Of a DNA stretch of 64,000 bases, positions 56,488 through 64,000 are shown one piece after another (position 1 is the stretch's first letter; each line of letters opens with the position of its first letter). The translations under genes were made by a program, and so were the position numbers. The stretch comes from Methylobacterium hispanicum (GTDB taxonomy: Bacteria; Pseudomonadota; Alphaproteobacteria; Rhizobiales; Beijerinckiaceae), in the NCBI RefSeq assembly GCF_022179285.1, contig NZ_BPQO01000023.1, positions 54,460 to 118,459 of the forward strand. The letters are read 5' to 3'. The notes beneath the pieces were generated by a model. The model saw nothing but the letters and a program-made list of their open reading frames with translations, had not been told where the DNA came from and did no database searches.

Positions 56488-57411
56488 TCAGTAGGCGGCC
56501 GGATCCGGGCTGTCGCTCGGGGTCTTGAACTGCTTCTCCATCGCCTCGGTCATCGGAAGCTTGAGGTTGATGTCGCGCGGCGGGATCGGCTTGGTGAACC
56601 ACTTGTCGTAGAGCGCCTTGCCCTCGGGGCTGGTGTAGAGCGCCTTGGTGGCGGCGTCGGCGACGGCCTTGAAGGGCGCGTCGTCCTTGCGCAGCATGAT
56701 GCCGTAGGGCTCGGGCTTCGAGAGCGCCTCGGTCGAGATCGCGTAGGCGTCGGGCGTCTTCGAGGAGGCGGCGAGCGAGGCGAGCAGCACGTCGTCCATC
56801 ACGAAGGCGACGGCGCGGCCGGTCTCGACCATCAGGAAGGCCTCGGCGTGGTCCTTGGCCGGCAGGATGGTCAGGCCGAGCTTGCGCTCGGTGTTGGCCT
56901 CGTTGATCTGCCGGATGTTGGTGGTGCCCGAGGTCGAGACCACGGTCTTGCCCTTCAGGTCCTCGATCGTCTTGAGGTTCGCGTCCTTCTTGGCGACGTA
57001 GCGGGTCGCGGTGAGGAAGTGCGAGTTGGTGAAGGTCGCCTGCTTCTGGCGGTCGGCGTTGTTCGTCGTCGAGCCGCACTCGAGGTCGATCGTGCCGTTG
57101 GCGATGAGCGGGATGCGCGTCGCGGAGGTGACGGGATTGAGCTTCACCTCCATCTTGTCGAGCTTGAGGTGCGCCTTCACCGCGTCGGCGATCTTGTAGC
57201 AGATGTCCATGGCGTAGCCGACGGGCTTCTGGTCGGCACCGAGATAGGAGAACGGCACGGAGGAATCGCGGTAGCCGATCGTGATGGCGCCGGTGTCCTT
57301 CACCTTCTTGAGGGTTCCGGTCAGATCCTCGGCGCCGGCCGGCGCCGCGAGGAGGGAGGCGCCGAGGGCGAGGCCGAGCGCCACTCCGCGACGGTCGAAA
57401 CGAACCTGCAT
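56488..57411 (-). CDS. gltI: Glutamate/aspartate ABC transporter periplasmic binding protein (GltI-like)
   Basis: The mature protein of about 280 residues follows a signal peptide (MQVRFDRRGVALGLALGASLLAAPAGAED). It contains GAITIGYRDSSVPFSYLG and LECGSTTNNADRQKQATFTNSHFLTATRYVAKK, the pattern seen in E. coli GltI. The start at 57411 was chosen because GATCAGGAG lies about 10 nt upstream; the ATG 21 nt further up is less well supported. First gene of the gltIJKL operon. Confidence 0.94.
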   Translation of the reverse strand: MQVRFDRRGVALGLALGASLLAAPAGAEDLTGTLKKVKDTGAITIGYRDSSVPFSYLGADQKPVGYAMDICYKIADAVKAHLKLDKMEVKLNPVTSATRIPLIANGTIDLECGSTTNNADRQKQATFTNSHFLTATRYVAKKDANLKTIEDLKGKTVVSTSGTTNIRQINEANTERKLGLTILPAKDHAEAFLMVETGRAVAFVMDDVLLASLAASSKTPDAYAISTEALSKPEPYGIMLRKDDAPFKAVADAATKALYTSPEGKALYDKWFTKPIPPRDINLKLPMTEAMEKQFKTPSDSPDPAAY

Positions 57412-57782
57412 TGAAACGAAACTCCTGATCATGCCGAGCGGGCGTCGGCCCACATCGCGGGTGCGCTCGGCCTGCCGATGCGCCTTCGCAATGATGGTGC
57501 CGATTTGTGGAACGGGAAACACGCCGGTGAGCCCGGCGCGGCGGTGGCACACGGGAAAGCTCGGCCCCGTCAGCGGCCCGGCGAGAGCGCGGCCGCTCTG
57601 GCCGGCGTCGGATCTGCCCAAGATTTCCACCCTGATCGTCCGCTCGCAGCGTCCAGACCGGACTTTTCGCCCGTGCCCCGTGCATCTTGCACATTCCATG
57701 GGCGGACGCATCGGGCTTTCCGCGCCGCCTGGGCGACGTTCCAGAGCCATTGTAGGGGGTTGCGCGCCGTGGGCAGAGAAAA

Positions 57783-57808
57783 GGCCGCCCCGGTTGCCCG
57801 GGGCGGCC
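57783..57808 (-). terminator. Rho-independent terminator of the liv operon
   Basis: GGCCGCCCC and GGGGCGGCC form a 9-bp GC-rich stem (57783-57791 and 57800-57808) about 26 bp after the livK stop. On the minus strand the stem is followed by TTTTCTC. It closes the livHMGF-DUF6867-livK operon. Confidence 0.75.
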
Positions 57809-57833
57809 CTTTGGCTCGCGGCCGGCGACCGGC

Positions 57834-58955
57834 CTACTGCGTCACCTCGTTGCCCGCGTAGTCGACCACGCCCTTGTCGTTCTTCTTCCAGGTGTACATG
57901 ACGTAGTCGGGCTTCGTGATGTCGCCCTTCTTGTCGAAGCTGATCGGGCCGAGCACCGTCTGGAAGGGCTTGCCCTCGCGCATGAAGGCCGCGACCTTCT
58001 TGGCGTCGGGGCTGCCCGCGCCCTCGACGGCCTGCTTGTAGATCTGCACGGCGGCGTAGGCGTAGAGGGTGTAGGCCTCCGGATCGATGCCCTTGGCCTT
58101 GAAGCCCGCGACCACGTCCTTTGCGTTCGGGTTCTTGCGGGCGTCCGGCGGGAAGGTGGTGAGCGTGCCCTCGGCGCCCGGGCCCGCGATGGCCACGAGC
58201 TCCTTGTCGACCATGCCGTCGCCGCCCATGAGCGGCGCCTTCAGGCCCTGGTCGCGCATCTGGCGGATGATCAGGCCGGCCTCGGTGTAGTAGCCGCCGA
58301 AATAGACGACATCGATGCCGTTCTGCTTCAATTTCGAGACGAGGGCCGAGTAGTCCTTCTCGCCCGGGTTGATGCCCTCGTAGAGCGCTTCCTTGCCGCC
58401 CTTGGCCTTGAAGGCCTTCAGCGTCTCGTCGGCGAGCCCCTTTCCGTAGGGGGTCTTGTCGTGGATGATCGCGACCTTCTTGCCCTTGAAGTGCCGGGTC
58501 AGGTACTCGCCCGCCACCGCGCCCTGCTGGTCGTCGCGGCCGCAGGTGCGGAAGGTGTTCCAGAGCCCGCGCTCGGTGAACTTCACGTTGGTCGAGGCCG
58601 GGGTGACCTCGACGATGCCGGCGTCGGCGTAGACGTCGGAGGCCGGGATCGAGACGCCCGAGTTGAAGTGGCCGACCACGAACTTCACCCCGTCCGAGGC
58701 GAACTTGTTGGCGACCGAGACGCCCTGCTTCGGGTCTGAGGCGTCGTCGCCGACCGCGAGTTCGAGCTTCTGGCCCTTGATGCCGCCGGCCTTGTTGATG
58801 TCCTCGACAGCCTGGGCGGTCCCGTTCTTGAGCTGGGCCCCGAAGGCGGCACTGTTGCCGGTGATCGGCGCGCCGACGGCGATCTTGAGCTGCGCCTGCG
58901 CCGAGCCGGCGCTCAGGAGGCCGAGCGCGAGGCCCGCCAGAAGTGTTGCTCTCAT
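57834..58955 (-). CDS. livK: Branched-chain amino acid ABC transporter substrate-binding protein
   Basis: The 373-residue protein has a signal peptide (MRATLLAGLALGLLSAGSAQAQ) and the Leu/Ile/Val-binding fold, with LKIAVGAPITGNSAAFGAQLKNG, FVVGHFNSGVSIPASDVYADAGIVEVTPAST and the disulfide-type TCGRDD. The ATG at 58955 has GAGGGAG 9 nt upstream, which favours it over the ATG at 58964. Last gene of the operon. A broad amino acid specificity is possible; Leu/Ile/Val is inferred from the family. Confidence 0.93.
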   Translation of the reverse strand: MRATLLAGLALGLLSAGSAQAQLKIAVGAPITGNSAAFGAQLKNGTAQAVEDINKAGGIKGQKLELAVGDDASDPKQGVSVANKFASDGVKFVVGHFNSGVSIPASDVYADAGIVEVTPASTNVKFTERGLWNTFRTCGRDDQQGAVAGEYLTRHFKGKKVAIIHDKTPYGKGLADETLKAFKAKGGKEALYEGINPGEKDYSALVSKLKQNGIDVVYFGGYYTEAGLIIRQMRDQGLKAPLMGGDGMVDKELVAIAGPGAEGTLTTFPPDARKNPNAKDVVAGFKAKGIDPEAYTLYAYAAVQIYKQAVEGAGSPDAKKVAAFMREGKPFQTVLGPISFDKKGDITKPDYVMYTWKKNDKGVVDYAGNEVTQ

Positions 58956-59058
58956 CCCGGTCATCTCCCTCACGTCACACGCGACCGCGCCCAAGCCGGC
59001 GCGGCGTGCCTCATGCGTCCGGCCTGCCTGAGCGCGGGGCCCCGGCCTGCCTGCGCGA

Positions 59059-59435
59059 TCATGACCGCCCCGGCGCCCCCTCGGAAGGGCGCTCGCGCCA
59101 GGAGAGCGGCGAGGTCCGCTCATAGAGCCAGCGGTACTGCGTGGTCATCTGGCGGGTGCGGGTGTAGCGGTAGCCGGCCGCGCCGATCAGCATCACCACG
59201 GCGGCGTCGACAAGATAGTACTGCGCCGAGAGCAGGGTGCCGGAAAACAGCGCGAAGTGGATGAAGCGCACGGCCGCCGCGACGAGCAGCAGCGCCAGGA
59301 CGGCGTACGGGAACGGCCGCCACGCCCGGGCGACCGCGCGTGCGGCCATCCAGCCGGCCCAGCCGCCCATCACCACGGTGACGAGCCCGAAGAGCCAGAT
59401 CGATTCCTCTTCGAACAGGATCCCCTGGAGCGCGC

Positions 59436-59439
<4 letters not shown>
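59059..59439 (-). CDS. DUF6867 family membrane protein
   Basis: The 126-residue protein uses a GTG start (MSALQGILFEEESIWLFGLV) and has about four hydrophobic helices (LFGLVTVVMGGWAGWMAARAV, PYAVLALLLVAAAVRFIHFA and AAVVMLIGAAGYR), ending with a basic-polar tail (TRTRQMTTQYRWLYERT). This family is found inside alphaproteobacterial liv operons; its role is unknown. The start overlaps the livF stop by 4 nt, which implies a tight link to the transporter. Confidence 0.82.
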
Positions 59440-60229
<790 letters not shown>

Positions 60230-60233
<4 letters not shown>

Positions 60234-61138
60234 CGTCCGGCCTCCGGATGCGGCGCGAGGCCCACCTCGGCCTCGACCGCCTCGACCTCCTCGTCCTCGA
60301 CGCCCAGATAGGCCGCGATCACGCGGGGATCGGCCCGCACCTCGGCGGGCGTGCCGTCGGCGATCTTCACGCCGTAATCGAGCACCACGACGTGGTCGGA
60401 GATCTGCATCACCACCGACATGTCGTGCTCGATCAGCAGCACCGAGGTGGCGTGCCGGTCGCGGATCAGGCGCAGGAGGTCGTTGAGCTCCGCGCTCTCG
60501 CGCGGATTGAGACCGGCCGCCGGCTCGTCGAGGCAGAGCAGGACCGGGTCGGTGCACATGGCGCGCGCGATCTCGAGGCGGCGCTGCGCGCCGTAGGGCA
60601 GCGCGCCGGCCGGCTCGTCGGCCCGCGCCAGGAGATCGATCCGGGCGAGCCAGTCCTTGGCCTTCTCGATCGCGGCGCGCTCGGCGGCCCGGTAGGAGGG
60701 CAGCCCCAGAAGGCCCCCGATGGTGAGGCCAGAGGCCCGCATCAGGGGATTGTGCTGGGCCACGAGCAGGTTCTCCAGCACCGTCATGCCGGGAAACAGG
60801 CGGATGTTCTGGAAGGTGCGGGCGACGCGGGCGGTGCGGTTCACCGCGAAGTTCGGCAGGCGCTCCAGGAGGTGCACGCTGCCGTCGGGCTGCACCAGCC
60901 GCAGCATGCCCTCGGTCGGCTTGTAGAAACCGGTGATGCAGTTGAACACCGTGGTCTTGCCGGCCCCGTTCGGGCCGATCAGCGCCGTGATCTCGCCGGC
61001 CCGCGCCTCGAAGGAGAGGTCGTTGACGGCGGTGAGGCCGCCGAACCGCATGGTGAGGTGGGCGACCGAGAGCACCGCGTCGGGCGTCGCGGCGATCCGG
61101 GCGGCGGTCTTCGGCGTGGGTGAGAGGAGCGCGCTCAT
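60230..61138 (-). CDS. livG: Branched-chain amino acid ABC transporter ATP-binding protein LivG
   Basis: The 302-residue ATPase has Walker A GPNGAGKTTVFNCITGFYKP, the family insert DGSVHLLERLPNFAVNRTARVARTFQNIRLFPGMTVLENLLVAQHN, and Walker B VLLCLDEPAAGLNPRES. The signature motif reads YGAQRRLEIARAMCT, with PYGAQRRLE in place of the usual LSGGQ. That substitution is common in LivG. C-terminal EVEAVEAEVG extension is acidic. It directly abuts livM. Confidence 0.95.
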
Positions 61139-62518
61139 CTAGCCGTGCCCCTCGCTGACATGGGCGCCCGAGATGCCGCGGGCGCGCCCCAGGGAGACCG
61201 AGGGCTGCCGCTCCGAGATCAGGCCGCGGGGGCGCCAGACCATCATCGTCACCATGGCGAGGCCGAAGAGCAGCAGGCGGTACTCGTTCGGGTCGAAGCC
61301 CTCGCCGAAGACGGCGCTAAGGAAGCCGAGGTTGCGCAGCAGCTCCGGGCCGCCCACCATCGCGACCGCGGCGATGGCCACCCCGATCTGGCTGCCCATG
61401 CCGCCCAGCACCACGATCGCCAGGATGATGGCGCTCTCCAGGAAGTTGAAGCTCTCCGGGCTGATGAAGCCCTGGCGCACGGCGAAGAACGAGCCCGCGA
61501 AGCCCCCGAAGGCCGCCCCCAGCGCGAAAGCGGTGAGCTTCGTCGCCGTGGTGTCGATGCCGAGCGAGCGGCAGGCGATCTCGTCCTCGCGCAAGGCCTC
61601 CCAGGCGCGCCCGATCGGGAGGCGGCGCAACCGCAGGGTGACGAGGTTGGTGAGAAGCGCCAGCGCCAGGATCAGGTAGTAGAGGAACACGACCCGGTGC
61701 ATCGAGTCGAAGCTCAACCCGAAGCGGGCCGCGAACCCGTCCTCGTCGGCGGTGAAGGGGATGCCGAAGAACGAGGCTCGCGGGATCGACGAGATGCCGG
61801 CCGCGCCCCCCGTGACGTCGGTCCAGTTGATCAGCACGAGCCGGATGATCTCGCCGAAGGCGAGCGTCACGATGGCGAGGTAGTCGCCGCGCAGGCGCAG
61901 GACCGGAAAGCCCAGCACCATGCCCCAGAGGCCCGCGAACAGGCCGGCGAGCGGCAGGCAGACCCAGAAGGACAGGCCGAAGGTCGTCGACAGGAGCGCG
62001 TAGGTGTAGGCGCCGACCGCGTAGAAGGCGACGTAGCCGAGGTCGAGCAGGCCCGCGAGGCCGACCACGATGTTCAGGCCCCAGCCGAGCATCACGTAGG
62101 TGAGGATCAGGATGCCGAGGTCGATCCAGTAGCGGGCGGGCCCCAGCCCCCCGCTCGCCAGGGTCGCGATCACCGGCAGCGTGAGGGCGAGGCCGAGGAA
62201 GGCCCAGAGGGCGAACCCGGAGACCGTCTGGCCGGCCGCCGGCTCGGCGTGCACGGCCTCGGTCGCCTGGGACGGTGCGGGGATGAGCGCGCGCCGCGCG
62301 TCGCGGCGGGCCAGCACGAGGCGCTGAGCCAAGCGCAGCACGAAGATGCCGGCGCAGAGGAGACCAACGAGCGGCCAGCGCGGCAGCAGTTCGAGCCCGG
62401 CCGGGCCGGCTTCCGTGCGGTAGCTGACGACCGGCACGCAGAGCGCGAAGGCGACGAGGGCGTAGAGGCCGGCGTCGCGGAGGATGTCCGGCAGGCCGGG
62501 GGAGCGGGCGGGCGCCAT
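61139..62518 (-). CDS. livM: Branched-chain amino acid ABC transporter permease LivM
   Basis: The 459-residue protein has an N-terminal extension of about 120 residues with two hydrophobic segments (the DUF3382 type, LYALVAFALCVPVVSY and WPLVGLLCAGIFVLRLA) before the LivM core (GLNIVVGLAGLLDLGYVAFYAVGAYTYALL). The EAA-like loop reads RAWEALREDEIACRSLGIDTTATKLTAFALGA. The stop lies one base before the livG start, and its start overlaps the livH stop by one base (TGATG), so translation is coupled. Confidence 0.94.
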   Translation of the reverse strand: MAPARSPGLPDILRDAGLYALVAFALCVPVVSYRTEAGPAGLELLPRWPLVGLLCAGIFVLRLAQRLVLARRDARRALIPAPSQATEAVHAEPAAGQTVSGFALWAFLGLALTLPVIATLASGGLGPARYWIDLGILILTYVMLGWGLNIVVGLAGLLDLGYVAFYAVGAYTYALLSTTFGLSFWVCLPLAGLFAGLWGMVLGFPVLRLRGDYLAIVTLAFGEIIRLVLINWTDVTGGAAGISSIPRASFFGIPFTADEDGFAARFGLSFDSMHRVVFLYYLILALALLTNLVTLRLRRLPIGRAWEALREDEIACRSLGIDTTATKLTAFALGAAFGGFAGSFFAVRQGFISPESFNFLESAIILAIVVLGGMGSQIGVAIAAVAMVGGPELLRNLGFLSAVFGEGFDPNEYRLLLFGLAMVTMMVWRPRGLISERQPSVSLGRARGISGAHVSEGHG

Positions 62519-63435
62519 CAGACCTTCTCGACCTCGGCGCGGCCGAGGATCCCGGAGGGCATGAAGATCAGCACGATCGCGAGGATCGAGAAGGCCGCGA
62601 CGTCCTTGTACTCGATCGAGAAATAGGCCGACCAGAACACCTCGATCAGGCCGATGATGAGGCCGCCCAGCACCGCGCCCGGAAGCGAGCCGATGCCGCC
62701 GAGCACGGCCGCCGTGAAGGCCTTCACGCCCGGCACGAACCCGTCCGAGAACGAGACCGTGCCGTAGTAGAGCAGGTAGAGGACGCCCGCGACGGCCGCG
62801 AGCGCGGCGCCGAGCACGAAGGTCAGGGAGATCGTGCGATCGACGTCGATGCCGAGGAGCGCCGCCATCTTGCGGTCCTGCTCGCAGGCGCGCTGCGCCC
62901 GCCCGAAGGGCGTGCGCTGGACGAGGTACCAGAAGCCGGTCAGCAGCACCGCGGTCACCGCCATGATCAGGCACTGCTTGTAGGAGAGGAAGACGGTGTA
63001 GCTCTCCGATTCCATCAGGGTGATGCCGCCGGACAGCAGCGGCGGCGTCGACTTGTTGCGGGCACCCTGCGCCACCTGCACGAAGTTCGACAGGAAGATC
63101 GAGACGCCGATGGCCGAGATCAGCGGCGCGAGCCGGAACGAGCCGCGCAGGGGCCGGTAGGCCACGCGCTCGATCGCCCAGCCCCAGAGGCCGGTGAGGA
63201 TCATGGCCACCACCAGAACGATCAGGAGCGCCAGCGCGATCGAGCTGATCCCGAGCCATGCGGTCAGGATCAGAAAGACGATCAGCGCGATGAAGCTCGA
63301 CACCATGAAGACGTCGCCGTGGGCGAAGTTCACCATGCCGATGATGCCGAACACCATCGTGTAGCCGATCGCGATCAGGCCGTAGATCGACCCGAGGGTC
63401 AGGCCGTTGATCAGCTGCTGCAGGAAGACTTCCAT
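62518..63435 (-). CDS. livH: Branched-chain amino acid ABC transporter permease LivH
   Basis: The 305-residue permease begins MEVFLQQLINGLTLGSIYGLIAIGYTMVFGIIGMVNFAHGDVFMV, the diagnostic LivH N-terminus, and has the loop RACEQDRKMAALLGIDVDRTISLTFVLGAALAAVAGVL. First gene of the liv operon; its promoter must lie in the 434 bp upstream. Together LivH, LivM, LivG, LivF and LivK form a complete importer. Confidence 0.95.
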   Translation of the reverse strand: MEVFLQQLINGLTLGSIYGLIAIGYTMVFGIIGMVNFAHGDVFMVSSFIALIVFLILTAWLGISSIALALLIVLVVAMILTGLWGWAIERVAYRPLRGSFRLAPLISAIGVSIFLSNFVQVAQGARNKSTPPLLSGGITLMESESYTVFLSYKQCLIMAVTAVLLTGFWYLVQRTPFGRAQRACEQDRKMAALLGIDVDRTISLTFVLGAALAAVAGVLYLLYYGTVSFSDGFVPGVKAFTAAVLGGIGSLPGAVLGGLIIGLIEVFWSAYFSIEYKDVAAFSILAIVLIFMPSGILGRAEVEKV

Positions 63436-63868
63436 CGAATCTGTGCCGCTCCTGGCTTGTCTTGCCCGCGCTCGGTGAGCAAGGGGCGTACCGTACCGCT
63501 AGGTTTACCGCCAGAGCCCTTCGGTGACGAATGGCGAGAGTCCGCTCCGTCCGCCGAGGACCCATGGTCGCTTTCTGCTTCCCGCTGCCTGTGATCGACC
63601 CGTGATCGTGCACCGGCAGAAGTCGCCCGACATCCGCACGGATCGGCGCTCAACATGCCAGATCGCGTGGATACGTGGTGGATACGTGTCAGTGTAAGAT
63701 GACCTACAGCCCGTGCAACTGCAGCCGTTCCTCCATCTGTTGACACGGCAGCCAGAAGACGGAAAAGCCTGCGGGACGCGCTGCGATTGAGAGCCAGCGC
63801 TGCAGGCGATCGGCGAAACCGTCAAGCCTCAGGCTGGCGGATGGTCCCTGCCCGAGGCGAGGATTGCG
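63436..63868. promoter_or_regulatory. Divergent intergenic region livH / rfbB-like gene
   Basis: No gene is convincing in these 433 bp. A perfect tandem repeat of the 11-mer GTGGATACGTG lies at 63667-63677 and 63678-63688. At exactly about one helical turn it is a plausible regulator-binding site for the liv operon or the divergent sugar gene. The short frames across the region have no ribosome-binding sites and unusual composition. Confidence 0.4.
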
Positions 63869-64000
63869 ATGCGGATACTGGTGACCGGCGGCTGCGGCTT
63901 CATCGGCTCGGCGCTCGTCCTGCATCTGGTGCAGGATCTCGGGCACGAGGTCGCCACGCTCGACGCGCTCACCTACGCGGCCAACCCGGTCTCGCTGCAG
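63869..64000 (+). CDS. rfbB: dTDP-glucose 4,6-dehydratase-like SDR, partial at window edge
   Basis: Only 44 residues are visible, beginning MRILVTGGCGFIGSALVLHL. The TGGxGFIG nucleotide-binding motif and the following DALTYAANPVSL are characteristic of RfbB (RmlB), which acts in dTDP-rhamnose synthesis for surface polysaccharides. The start has GAGGA 5-6 nt upstream. The C-terminus is beyond the window, so the assignment to RfbB rather than another extended SDR epimerase rests on the TYAANPxSL segment. Confidence 0.8.
   Translation, partial: MRILVTGGCGFIGSALVLHLVQDLGHEVATLDALTYAANPVSLQ

Noticed and set aside
63505..63825. Minus-strand frame of 106 codons upstream of livH
   Set aside because: It has no clear start signal and no recognisable sequence, and it spans the expected promoter region of livH and the tandem 11-mer.

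Overview
The window is very GC-rich DNA whose gene content and gene orders point to an alphaproteobacterium of the Hyphomicrobiales, most likely Methylobacterium/Methylorubrum. The markers are a split pntAA-pntAB-pntB transhydrogenase beside an aa3-type oxidase subunit IV, an etfBA-hbd-PduO block, a cysteine-type intracellular PHB depolymerase, and an HpcH/HpaI CoA-ester lyase. The assignment is an inference from family recognition, not from a database search.

Positions 1-4795 are accessory DNA. They hold seven small genes of unknown function, one cut by the window edge. The intergenic DNA at 1047-1494 is unusually structured, with two palindromes and two large inverted repeats, and base composition visibly drops around 2.6-4.0 kb. 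The region ends against the 3' end of tRNA-Gly(UCC), followed by tRNA-Tyr(GUA). This looks like the inner end of a tRNA-integrated island or prophage remnant, although no integrase or second attachment site is inside the window.

Positions 5.1-29.7 kb are mainly core functions: recJ, the transhydrogenase operon, an ABC1/UbiB kinase, a Doc toxin with an AbrB-type antitoxin, oligoendopeptidase F, a sigma-54 response regulator, two cell-wall enzymes (L,D-transpeptidase and DUF882/M15), ppdK, a MOSC protein, clpB and a quinone oxidoreductase.

Positions 30-43.9 kb hold an electron-transfer and carbon-storage region: hbd, etfA, etfB, cobalamin adenosyltransferase, a PagL-like deacylase, a HIG1-type small protein, the large TIGR02302 membrane protein, phaZ divergent from an unusual double TetR regulator, a CoA-ester lyase and a MATE exporter.

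Positions 44-53.8 kb carry pyrE, an FkbM methyltransferase, a NYN protein, smpB-dapA, a soluble lytic transglycosylase and a NicO/DUF1007 metal uptake pair. Positions 54-63.4 kb are two transport operons on the minus strand: a GltIJKL-type acidic amino acid importer and a LivHMGF-K branched-chain importer containing a DUF6867 gene. The window ends in the start of an rfbB-like sugar dehydratase.

The most striking non-genic feature is a family of five intergenic repeats of roughly 210-260 bp with terminal inverted repeats (29.7, 37.6, 37.9, 44.6 and 47.1 kb). Four of them abut a stop codon. One copy is itself split by a second, roughly 190-bp element with perfect 22-bp inverted ends, and a piece of that second element lies just beyond the fifth copy.
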